A stretch of 64,000 bases of DNA, taken from Hydractinia symbiolongicarpus (taxonomy: Eukaryota; Cnidaria; Hydrozoa; Anthoathecata; Hydractiniidae). Below are positions 35,404-46,785 of this stretch, piece by piece (within the stretch, counting starts at the first letter, position 1; each line of letters opens with the position of its first letter). Under the pieces are notes generated by a model. It did not search any database, was not told where the DNA came from, and saw only the letters and a list, made by a program, of their open reading frames with translations. The stretch covers positions 2,606,001-2,670,000 of the forward strand of contig NC_079878.1 of the NCBI RefSeq assembly GCF_029227915.1. Reading direction: 5' to 3'. Both the position numbers and the translations under genes were made by a program.

Positions 35404-35569
35404 ATGAGACTTGTAGTTTTTAAAAATGTTTTCATTTTTGATGGGACGCTGAATAAAAGAAGTTTAATCGGACTGGGCCCGTATAGTCAAAAGTATACAA
35501 AGAAAGTACCCAGGGAGTAAACTCATTTCCCGAACGATTTTTTAAATTATTTTTTCACCACTAAAACGC
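35404..35569. repeat. 166-bp monomer lacking the conserved core
   Basis: The sequence agtttaatcg joins directly to gactgggccc at 35470/35471. Compared with the related units at 31311 and 36583, 37 bp are missing, from ccggcacacg through aatcccg. The deletion has a 2-bp CG microhomology at its ends. It removes GCCGGC and most of the GC-rich core. It is the only such unit in the window and was not amplified. Confidence 0.93.
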
Positions 35570-38500
35570 ATGAGACTTGTAGTTTTCAAAAGTGTTTTCA
35601 TTTTTGATAAGACGCTGAATAAAAGAAGTTTACTCGCCGGCAAACGAAAACCCGCGATTTCCCGTAAATCCCGGACTCGGCCCGTATAGTCAAAAGTATA
35701 CAAAGAAGCTACCCAGGGAGTAAACTCATTTCCCGAACGATTTTTTAAATTATTTTTTCACCACTAAAACGCATGAGACTTGTAGTTTGCAGAAATGTTT
35801 TCATTTTTGATGAGACGCTTAATGAAAGTGGTTTAATCGCCGGCAAACGACAACCCGCGACTTCCCGTAAATCCCCGACTCGGCCCGTATAGTCAAAAGT
35901 ATACAAAGAAGGTACCCAGGGAGTAAACTCATTTCCCGAAGGATTTTTTAAATTATTTTTTCACCACTAAAACGCATGAGACTTGTAGTTTGCAGAAATG
36001 TTTTCATTTTTGATGAGACGCTTAATGAAAGTGGTTTAATCGCCGGCAAACGAAAACCCGCGATTTCCCGTAAATCCCGGAATCGGCCGTATAGTCAAAA
36101 GTATACAAAGAAGGTACCCAGGGAGTAAACTCATTTCCCGAACGATTTTTTAAATTTTTTTTTCACCACTAAAACACATGAGACTTGTAGTTTTCAAAAA
36201 TGTTTTCATTTTTGATGAGACGCTGAATAAAAGAGGTTTAATCGCCGGCAAACGAAAACCCGCGACTTCCCGTAAATCCCCGACTCGGCCCGTATAGTCA
36301 AAAGTATACAAAGAAAGTACCCAGGGAGTAAACTCATTTCCTGAACGATTTTTTAAATTATTTTTTCACCACTAAAACGCATGAGACCTGTAGTTTTCAG
36401 AAATGTTTTCATTTTTGATGAGACGCTTAATGAAAGTGGTTTAATCGCCGGCAAACGAAAACCCGCGTTTTCCCTAAATCCTGGGCTTGGCCCGTATAGT
36501 CGAATGTATACAAAGAAAGTACCCTGTGAGTAAACTCATTTCCAAAACGATTTTTTAAAGTATTTTTTCACCACTAAAACGCATGAGACTTGTAGTTTTT
36601 AAAAACGTTTTCATTTTTGATGGGACGCTGAATAAAAGAAGTTTAATCGCCGGCACACGAAAACCCGCTATTTCCCGTAAATCCCGGACTGGGCCCGTAT
36701 AGTCAAAAGTATACAAAGAAAGTACCCAGGGAGTAAACTCATTTCCCGAACAATTTTTTAAATTATTTTTTCACCACTAAAACGCATGAGACTTGTAGTT
36801 TTCAAAAGTGTTTTCATTTTTGATGAGACGCTGAATAAAAGAAGTTTAATCGCCGGCAAACGAAAACCCGCGATTTCCCGTAAATCCCGGACTCGGCCCG
36901 TATAGTCAAATGTATACAAAAGAAGTACCTAGGGAGTAAACTCATTTCCCGAACGATTTTTTAAATTATTATTTCACCACTAAAGCCCATGAGACTTGTA
37001 GTTTATAAAAATGTTTTCATTTTTGATGAGACGCTGAATAAAAGAAGTTTAATCGCCGACAAACGAAAACCCGCGATTTCCCGTAAATCCCGGACTCGGC
37101 CCGTATAGTCAAAAGTATACAAAGGAGATACCCAGGGAGTAAACTCATTTCCCGAACGATTTTTTAAATTATTTTTTCACCACTAAAACGCATGAGACTT
37201 GTAGTTTTCAGAAATGTTTTCATTTTTGATGAGACGCTGAATAAAAGAAGTTTAATCGCCGGCAAACGAAAACCCGCGATTTCCCGTAAATCCCGGACTC
37301 GGCCCGTATAGTCAAAAGTATACAAAGAAGGTACCCAGGGAGTAAACTCATTTCCCGAACGATTTTTTAAATTATTTTTTCACCACTAAAACGCATGAGA
37401 CTTGTAGTTTGCAGAAATGTTTTCATTTTTGATGAGACGCTTAATGAAAGTGGTTTAATCGCCGGCAAACGAAAACCCGCGATTTCCCGTAAATCTTGAC
37501 TCGGCCGTATAGTCAAAAGTATACAAAGAAGGTACCCAGGGAGTAAACTCATTTCCCGAACGATTTTTTAAATTATTTTTTCACCACTAAAACGCATGAG
37601 ACTTGTAATTTTTAGAAATGTTTTCATTTTTGATGAGACGTTTAATGAAAGTGGTTTAATCGCCGGCAAACGAAAACCCGCGATTTCCGGAAATCCCGGG
37701 CTTGGCCCGTATAGTCAAATGTATACAAAGAAAGTACCCTGTGAGTAAACTCATTTCCCAAACGATTTTTTAAATTATCTTTTCACCACTAAAACGTATG
37801 AGACTTGTAGTTTTCAAAAATGTTTTCATTTTTGATGAGACGCTGAATAAAAGAAGTTTAATCGCCGGCAAACGAAAACCCGCCATTTCCCGTAAACCCC
37901 GGACTCGGCCCGTATAGTCAAAAGTATACAAAGAAAGTACCCAGGGAGTAAACTCATTTCCCAAACGATTTTTTAAATTATTTTTTCACCACTAAAACGC
38001 ATGGGACTTGTAGTTTACAAAAATGTTTTCATTTTTGATGAGACGCTGAATAAAAGAAGTTTAATCGCCGGCAAACGAAAACCTGCGATTTCCCGTAAAT
38101 CCCGGACTCGGCCCGTATAGTCAAAAGTATACAAAGAAAGTACCCAGGGAGTAAACTCATTTCTAGAACGATTTTTTAAATTATTATTTCACCACTAAAG
38201 CCCATGAGACTTGTAGTTTTTAAAAATGTTTTCATTTTTGATGAGACGCTGAATAAAAGAAGTTTAATCGCCGGCAAACGAAAACCCGTGACTTCCCGTA
38301 AATCCCGGACTCGGGCCGTATAGTCAAAAGTATACAAAGAAAGTACCCAGGGAGTAAACTCATTTCCCGAACGATTTTTTAAATTATTTTTTCACCACTA
38401 AAACGCATGAGACTTGTAGTTTCCAGAAATGTTTTTATTTTTGATGAGACGCTTAATGAAAGTGGTTTAATCGCCGGCAAACGAAAACCCGCGATTTCCC

Positions 38501-39218
38501 GTAAATCCCTGGCTTGGCCCGTAAAGTCGAATGCATACAAAGAAAGTACCCTGTGAGTAAACTCATTTCCAAAACGATTTTTTAAATTATCTTTTCACCA
38601 CTAAAACTCATGAGACTTGTAGTTTACAAAAATGTTTTCGTTTTTGATGAGACGCTGAATAAAAGAAGTTTAATCGCCGGCAAACGAAAACCTGCGATTT
38701 CCCGTAAATCCCGGACTCGGCCCGTATAGTCAAAAGTATACAAAGAAAGTACCCAGGGAGTAAACTCATTTCACGAACGATTTTTTAAATTGTTATTTCA
38801 CCACTAAAGCCCATGAGACTTGTAGTTTTTAAAAATGTTTTCATTTTTGATGAGACGCTGAATAAAAGAAGTTTAATCGCCGGCAAACGCAAACCCGCGA
38901 CTTCCCGTAAATCCCAGACTCGGGCCGTATAGTCAAAAGTATACAAAGAAAGTACCCAGGGAGTAAACTCATTTCCCGAACGATTTTTTAAATTATTTTT
39001 TCTCCACTAAAACGCATGAGACTTGTAGTTTTCAGAAATGTTTTCATTTTTGATGAGACGCTTAATTAAAGTGGTTTAATCGCCGGCAAACGAAAACCCG
39101 CGATTTCCCGTAAATCCCGGGCTTGGCCCGTATAGTCGAATGCATACAAAGAAAGTACCCAGGGAGTAAACTCATTTCTCGAACGATTTTTTAAATTATC
39201 ATTTAACCACTAAAGCCC

Positions 39219-40071
39219 ATGAGACTTGTAGTTTTTAAAAATGTTTTCATTTTTGATGAGACGCTGAATAAAATAAGTTTAATCGCCGGCAAACGAAAAC
39301 CCGCGACTTCCCGTAATTCCCCGACTCGGCCCGTAAAGTCAAAAGTATACAAAGAAAGTACCCAGGGAGTAAACTCATTTCCCGAACGATTTTTTAAATT
39401 ATTTTTTCAGCACTAAAACGCATGAGACCTGTAGTTTTTAGAAATGTTTTCATTTTTGATGAGACGCTTAATGAAAGTGGTTTAATCACCGGCAAACGAA
39501 AACCCGCGATTTCCCGTAAATCCCGGGCTTGGCCCGTATAGTCGAATGTATACAAAGAAAGTACTCTGTGAGTAAACTCATTTCCAAAACGATTTTTTAA
39601 AGTATCTTTTCGCCACTAAAACGCATGAGACTTGTAGTTTTCAAAAATGTTTTCATTTTTGATGAGAAGCTGAAAAAAAGAAGTGTAATTGCCGGCAAAC
39701 GAAAACCCGCCATTTCCCGTAAACCCCGGACTCGGCCCATATAGTCAAAAGTATACAAAGAAAGTACCCGGGGAGAAAACTCGTTTTCCATGTATACAAA
39801 GAAAGTACCCTGTGATTAAACTCATTTCCAAAACGATTTTTTAAATTATTTTTTCACCACTAAAACGCATGAGACTTGTAGTTTTCAAAAATGTTTTCAT
39901 TTTTGATGAGACGCTTAATGAAAGTGGTTTAATCGCCGGCAAACGAAAACCCACGATTTCCCGTAAATCCCGGGTTTGGCCCGTATAGTCGAATGTATAC
40001 AAAGAAAATACCCTGTGAGTAAACTCATTTCCAAAACGATTTTTTAAAGTATCTTTTCACCACTAAAACGC
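39219..40071. repeat. Leader block, second copy
   Basis: Units at 39219, 39422 and 39625 match 28, 231 and 434 in order and subtype, including the rare ttttttcagcac linker and atcaccggc. The unit at 39869 has the head of the 678 subtype (gttttcaaaaatg) and the body of the 881 subtype (gggtttggccc). One in-register crossover therefore deleted one monomer relative to the first copy. Confidence 0.92.
39625..39868. repeat. 244-bp variant monomer
   Basis: This is the counterpart of the unit at 434, with ggagaaaactcg. Private changes are gatgagaagctg and aagtgtaattgcc. Confidence 0.92.
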
Positions 40072-40386
40072 ATGAGACTTGTAGTTTTTAAAAATGTTTT
40101 CATTTTTTGATGAGACGCTTAATGAAAGTGGTTTAATGGCCGGCAAACGAAAACCCGTGATTTCCCGTAAATCCCGGACTGGGCCCGTATAGTCAAAAGT
40201 ATACAAAGAAAGTACCCTTGATGAGACGCTGAATAAAAGAAGTTTAATTGCCGGCAAACGAAAACCCGCGATTTTCCGTAAATCCCGGACTTGGCCCGTA
40301 TAGTCAAAAGTATACAAAGAAGGTACCCAGAGAGTAAACTCATTTCCCGAACGATTTTTTAAATTATTTTTTCACCACTAAAACGC
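40072..40386. repeat. 315-bp fused dimer, copy 4
   Basis: The junction is the same as at 1228/1229 and here falls at 40217/40218. An extra T in cattttttgatg makes it 315 bp and distinguishes the 40-kb group from the 1-kb group. The core reads aatggccggc. Confidence 0.93.
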
Positions 40387-42011
40387 ATGAGACTTGTAGT
40401 TTGCAGAAATGTTTTCATTTTTGATGAGACGCTTAATAAAAGAAGTTTAATCGCCGACAAACGAAAACCCGCGACTTCCCGCGACTTCCCGACTCGGCCC
40501 GTATAGTCAAAAGTATACAAAGAAAGTACCCAGGGAGTAAATGCATTTCCCGAACGATTTTTTAAATTATTTTTTCACCACTAAAACGCATGAGACCTGT
40601 AGTTTTTAGAAATGTTTTCATTTTTGATGAGACGCTTAATGAAAGTGGTTTAATCGCCGGCAAACGAAAACCCACGATTTCCCGTAAATCCCGGGCTTGG
40701 CCCGTATAGTCGAATGTATACAAAGAAAGTACCCTGTGAGTAAACTCATTTCCAAAACGATTTTTTAAAGTATCTTTTCACCACTAAAACGCATGAGACT
40801 TGTAGTTTTTAAAAATGTTTTCATTTTTGATGGGACGCTGAATAAAAGAAGTTTAATCGCCGGCACACGAAAACCCGCGATTTCCCGTAAATCCCGGGCT
40901 TGGCCCGCATAGTCGAATGCATACAAAGAAAGTACCCTGTGAGTAAACTCATTTCCAAAACGATTTTTTAAATTATCTTTTCACCACTAAAACGCATGAG
41001 ACTTGTAGTTTTTAAAAATGTTTTCAATTTTGATGAGACGCTGAATAAAAGAAATTTAATCGCCGGCAAACGAAAACCCGCGACTTCCCGTAAATCCCGG
41101 ACTCGGGCCGTATAGTCAAAAGTATACAAAGAAAGTACCCAAGGAGTAAACTCATTTCCCGAACGATTTTTTAAATTATTATTTAACCACTAAAGCCCAT
41201 GAGACTTGTAGTTTTCAGAAATGTTTTCATTTTTGATGAGACGCTTAATGAGAGTGGTTTAATCGCCGGCAAACGAAAACCCGCGACTTCCCGTAAATCC
41301 CCGACTCGGCCCGTATAGTCAAAAGTATACAAAGAAAGTACCCAGGGAGTAAACGCATTTCCCGAACGATTTTTTAAATTATTTTTTCACCACTAAAACG
41401 CATGAGACCTGTAGTTTTTAGAAATGTTTTCATTTTTGATGTGACGCTTAATGAAAGTGGTTTAATCGCCGGTAAACGAAAACCCACGATTTCCCGTAAA
41501 TCCCGGGCTTGGCCCGTATAGTCGAATGCATACAAAGAAAGTACCCTGTGAGTAAACTCATTTCCAAAACGATTTTTTAAAGTATCTTTTCACCACTAAA
41601 ACGCATGAGACTTGTAGTTTTTAAAAATGTTTTCATTTTTGATGGGACGCTGAATAAAAGAAGTTTAATCGCCGGCACACGAAAACCCGCGATTTCCCGT
41701 AAATCCCGGGCTTGGCCCAGTATAGTCGAATGCATACAAAGAAAGTACCCTGTGAGTAAACTCATTTCCAAAACGATTTTTTAAATTATCTTTTCACCAC
41801 TAAAACGCATGAAACTTGTAGTTTTTAAAAATGTTTTCATTTTTGATGAGACGCTGAATAAAAGAAGTTTAATCGCCGGCAAACAAAAACCCGCGACTTC
41901 CCGTAAATCCCGGACTCGGCCCGTATAGTCAAAAGTATACAAAGAAAGTACCCAGGGAGTAAACTCATTTCCCGAACGATTTTTTAAATTATTTTTTCAC
42001 CACTAAAACGC

Positions 42012-42255
42012 ATGGGACTTGTAGTTTACAAAAATGTTTTCATTTTTGATGAGACGCTGAATAAAAGAAGTTTAATCGCCGGCAAACAAAAACCTGCGAT
42101 TTCCCGTAAACCCCGGACTCGGCCCATATAGTCAAAAGTATACAAAGAAAGTACCCGGGGAGAAAACTCGTTTTCCATGTATACAAAGAAAGTACCCTGT
42201 GATTAAACTCATTTCCAAAACGATTTTTTAAATTATTTTTTCACCACTAAAACGC
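42012..42255. repeat. Chimeric 244-bp monomer
   Basis: The head (catgggacttgtagtttac) and core (acctgcgatttcccg) come from the 46177/6290 subtype. From cgtaaaccccgg onward it is the 39625 subtype, with ggagaaaactcg. The exchange lies in the conserved core and looped the array back to the fused dimer. Confidence 0.9.
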
Positions 42256-42458
42256 ATGAGACTTGTAGTTTTCAAAAATGTTTTCATTTTTGATGAGACG
42301 CTTAATGAAAGTGGTTTAATCGCCGGCAAACGAAAACCCACGACTTCCCGTAAATCCCGGGTTTGGCCCGTATAGTCGAATGTATACAAAGAAAATACCC
42401 TGTGAGTAAACTCATTTCCAAAACGATTTTTTAAAGTATCTTTTCACCACTAAAACGC

Positions 42459-42773
42459 ATGAGACTTGTAGTTTTTAAAAATGTTTTCATTTTTTGATGA
42501 GACGCTTAATGAAAGTGGTTTAATGGCCGGCAAACGAAAACCCGCGATTTCCCGTAAATCCCGGACTGGGCCCGTATAGTCAAAAGTATACAAAGAAAGT
42601 ACCCTTGATGAGACGCTGAATAAAAGAAGTTTAATTGCCGGCAAACGAAAACCCGCGATTTTCCGTAAATCCCGGACTTGGCCCGTATAGTCAAAAGTAT
42701 ACAAAGAAGGTACCCAGAGAGTAAACTCATTTCCCGAACGATTTTTTAAATTATTTTTTCACCACTAAAACGC
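42459..42773. repeat. 315-bp fused dimer, copy 5
   Basis: The junction falls at 42604/42605. It is nearly identical to the copy at 40072, differing for example in acccgcgattt versus acccgtgattt. Confidence 0.93.
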
Positions 42774-43789
42774 ATGAGACTTGTAGTTTGCAGAAATGTT
42801 TTCATTTTTGATGAGACGCTTAATAAAAGAAGTTTAATCGCCGACAAACGAAAACCCGCGACTTCCCGCGACTTCCCGACTCGGCCCGTATAGTCAAAAG
42901 TATACAAAGAAAGTACCCAGGGAGTAAATGCATTTCCCGAACGATTTTTTAAATTATTTTTTCACCACTAAAGCCCATGAGACTTGTAGTTTTCAGAAAT
43001 GTTTTCATTTTTGATGAGACGCTTAATGAGAGTGGTTTAATCGCCGGCAAACGAAAACCCGCGACTTCCCGTAAATCCCCGACTCGGCCCGTATAGTCAA
43101 AAGTATACAAAGAAAGTACCCAGGGAGTAAACGCATTTCCCGAACGATTTTTTAAATTATTTTTTCACCACTAAAACGCATGAGACCTGTAGTTTTTAGA
43201 AATGTTTTCATTTTTGATGTGACGCTTAATGAAAGTGGTTTAATCGCCGGTAAACGAAAACCCACGATTTCCCGTAAATCCCGGGCTTGGCCCGTATAGT
43301 CGAATGCATACAAAGAAAGTACCCTGTGAGTAAACTCATTTCCAAAACGATTTTTTAAAGTATCTTTTCACCACTAAAACGCATGAGACTTGTAGTTTTT
43401 AAAAATGTTTTCATTTTTGATGGGACGCTGAATAAAAGAAGTTTAATCGCCGGCACACGAAAACCCGCGATTTCCCGTAAATCCCGGGCTTGGCCCAGTA
43501 TAGTCGAATGCATACAAAGAAAGTACCCTGTGAGTAAACTCATTTCCAAAACGATTTTTTAAATTATCTTTTCACCACTAAAACGCATGAAACTTGTAGT
43601 TTTTAAAAATGTTTTCATTTTTGATGAGACGCTGAATAAAAGAAGTTTAATCGCCGGCAAACAAAAACCCGCGACTTCCCGTAAATCCCGGACTCGGCCC
43701 GTATAGTCAAAAGTATACAAAGAAAGTACCCAGGGAGTAAACTCATTTCCCGAACGATTTTTTAAATTATTTTTTCACCACTAAAACGC

Positions 43790-44033
43790 ATGGGACTTGT
43801 AGTTTACAAAAATGTTTTCATTTTTGATGAGACGCTGAATAAAAGAAGTTTAATCGCCGGCAAACAAAAACCTGCGATTTCCCGTAAACCCCGGACTCGG
43901 CCCATATAGTCAAAAGTATACAAAGAAAGTACCCGGGGAGAAAACTCGTTTTCCATGTATACAAAGAAAGTACCCTGTGATTAAACTCATTTCCAAAACG
44001 ATTTTTTAAATTATTTTTTCACCACTAAAACGC
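43790..44033. repeat. Chimeric 244-bp monomer, second copy
   Basis: It is the same chimera as at 42012, duplicated together with the HOR. The chimera therefore predates the duplication that produced the second and third fused-dimer copies. Confidence 0.9.
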
Positions 44034-44236
44034 ATGAGACTTGTAGTTTTCAAAAATGTTTTCATTTTTGATGAGACGCTTAATGAAAGTGGTTTAATCG
44101 CCGGCAAACGAAAACCCACGACTTCCCGTAAATCCCGGTTTTGGCCCGTATAGTCGAATGTATACAAAGAAAATACCCTGTGAGTAAACTCATTTCCAAA
44201 ACGATTTTTTAAAGTATCTTTTCACCACTAAAACGC

Positions 44237-44551
44237 ATGAGACTTGTAGTTTTTAAAAATGTTTTCATTTTTTGATGAGACGCTTAATGAAAGTGGTTTA
44301 ATGGCCGGCAAACGAAAACCCGCGATTTCCCGTAAATCCCGGACTGGGCCCGTATAGTCAAAAGTATACAAAGAAAGTACCCTTGATGAGACGCTGAATA
44401 AAAGAAGTTTAATTGCCGGCAAACGAAAACCCGCGATTTTCCGTAAATCCCGGACTTGGCCCGTATAGTCAAAAGTATACAAAGAAGGTACCCAGAGAGT
44501 AAACTCATTTCCCGAACGATTTTTTAAATTATTTTTTCACCACTAAAACGC
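44237..44551. repeat. 315-bp fused dimer, copy 6
   Basis: The junction falls at 44382/44383. It is nearly identical to the unit at 42459. The monomer before it has the private change cccggttttggccc. Confidence 0.93.
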
Positions 44552-46785
44552 ATGAGACTTGTAGTTTGCAGAAATGTTTTCATTTTTGATGAGACGCTTA
44601 ATAAAAGAAGTTTAATCGCCGACAAACGAAAACCCGCGACTTCCCGCGACTTCCCGACTCGGCCCGTATAGTCAAAAGTATACAAAGAAAGTACCCAGGG
44701 AGTAAATGCATTTCCCGAACGATTTTTTAAATTATTTTTTCACCACTAAAACGCATGAGACCTGTAGTTTTTAGAAATGTTTTCATTTTTGATGAGACGC
44801 TTAATGAAATTGGTTTAATCGCCGGCAAACGAAAACCCACGATTTCCCGTAAATCCCGGGCTTGGCCCGTATAGTCGAATGTATACAAAGAAAGTACCCT
44901 GTGAGTAAACTCATTTCCAAAACGATTTTTTAAAGTATCTTTTCACCACTAAAACGCATGAGACTTGTAGTTTTTAAAAATGTTTTCATTTTTGATGGGA
45001 CGCTGAATAAAAGAAGTTTAATCGCCGGCACACGAAAACCCGCGATTTCCCGTAAATCCCGGGCTTGGCCCGCATAGTCGAATGCATACAAAGAAAGTAC
45101 CCTGTGAGTAAACTCATTTCCAAAACGATTTTTTAAATTATCTTTTCACCACTAAAACGCATGAGACTTGTAGTTTTTAAAAATGTTTTCAATTTTGATG
45201 AGACGCTGAATAAAAGAAATTTAATCGCCGGCAAACGAAAACCCGCGACTTCCCGTAAATCCCGGACTCGGGCCGTATAGTCAAAAGTATACAAAGAAAG
45301 TACCCAGGGAGTAAACTCATTTCCCGAACGATTTTTTAAATTATTATTTAACCACTAAAGCCCATGAGACTTGTAGTTTTCAGAAATGTTTTCATTTTTG
45401 ATGAGACGCTTAATGAGAGTGGTTTAATCGCCGGCAAACGAAAACCCGCGACTTCCCGTAAATCCCCGACTCGGCCCGTATAGTCAAAAGTATACAAAGA
45501 AAGTACCCAGGGAGTAAACGCATTTCCCGAACGATTTTTTAAATTATTTTTTCACCACTAAAACGCATGAGACCTGTAGTTTTTAGAAATGTTTTCATTT
45601 TTGATGTGACGCTTAATGAAAGTGGTTTAATCGCCGGCAAACGAAAACCCACGATTTCCCGTAAATCCCGGGCTTGGCCCGTATAGTCGAATGTATACAA
45701 AGAAAGTACCCTGTGAGTAAACTCATTTCCAAAACGATTTTTTAAAGTATCTTTTCACCACTAAAACGCATGAGACTTGTAGTTTTTAAAAATGTTTTCA
45801 TTTTTGATGGGACGCTGAATAAAAGAAGTTTAATCGCCGGCACACGAAAACCCGCGATTTCCCGTAAATCCCGGGCTTGGCCCAGTATAGTCGAATGCAT
45901 ACAAAGAAAGTACCCTGTGAGTAAACTCATTTCCAAAACGATTTTTTAAATTATCTTTTCACCACTAAAACGCATGAAACTTGTAGTTTTTAAAAATGTT
46001 TTCATTTTTGATGAGACGCTGAATAAAAGAAGTTTAATCGCCGGCAAACAAAAACCCGCGACTTCCCGTAAATCCCGGACTCGGCCCGTATAGTCAAAAG
46101 TATACAAAGAAAGTACCCAGGGAGTAAACTCATTTCCCGAACGATTTTTTAAATTATTTTTTCACCACTAAAACGCATGGGACTTGTAGTTTACAAAAAT
46201 GTTTTCATTTTTGATGAGACGCTGAATAAAAGAAGTTTAATCGCCGGCAAACAAAAACCTGCGATTTCCCGTAAATCCCGGACTCGGCCGGTATAGTCAA
46301 AAGTATACAAAGAAAGTACCCAGGGAGTAAACTCATTTCCCGAACGATTTTTTAAATTATTATTTCACCACTAAAGCCCATGAGACTTGTAGTTTTTAAA
46401 AATGTTTTCATTTTTGATGAGACGCTGAATAAAAGAAGTTTAATCGCCGGCAAACGAAAACCCGCGACTTCCCGTAAATCCCAGACTCGGGCCGTATAGT
46501 CAAAAGTATACAAAGAAAGTACCCAGGGAGTAAACTCATTTCCCGAACGATTTTTAAAATTATTTTTTCACCACTAAAACGCATGAGACTTGTAGTTTTC
46601 AGAAATGTTTTCATTTTTGATGAGACTCTTAATGAAAGTGGTTTAATCGCCGGCAAACGAAAACCCGCGATTTCTCGTAAATCACGGGCTTGGCCCGTAT
46701 AGTCGAATGCATACAAAGAAAGTACCCAGGGAGTAAACTCATTTTCCCAACGATTTTTTAAATTATTATTTAACCACTAAAGCCC

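Larger units (their letters stand above)
33335..39218. repeat. Irregular satellite block without a clear HOR
   Basis: About 29 monomers of mixed subtypes are present, with several 201- and 202-bp units, one 245-bp unit (33538) and one 166-bp unit (35404). I could not find a long internal repeat of subtype order. Short stretches resemble 31108-31716 (35202-35772) and 24794-25398 (37395-37797). The block may be older or less recently homogenised. It holds no gene; the longest open frame, at 33986-34306, simply crosses two monomers. Confidence 0.85.
40072..46785. repeat. Fused-dimer HOR, three copies (2387, 1778, 2549 bp)
   Basis: Copies begin with 315-bp fused dimers at 40072, 42459 and 44237. 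The second copy is exactly three monomers (609 bp) shorter than the first: the units equivalent to 40590, 40793 and 40996 are missing. The join is at the monomer boundary near 42977, where the linker changes to accactaaagccc. Copies 1 and 2 end with a chimeric 244-bp unit (42012, 43790). Copy 3 instead continues into 46177, 46380 and 46583, which match 6290-6696 of the first region. Confidence 0.93.

Noticed and set aside
39219-46785. Assembly duplication as the explanation of the 39-kb recurrence
   Set aside because: The second copy has many private markers: the extra T in all three fused dimers, the chimeric units at 39869 and 42012, and the missing monomers. An exact assembly copy would not show these. 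Collapse or misjoining elsewhere in the array cannot be excluded without reads.
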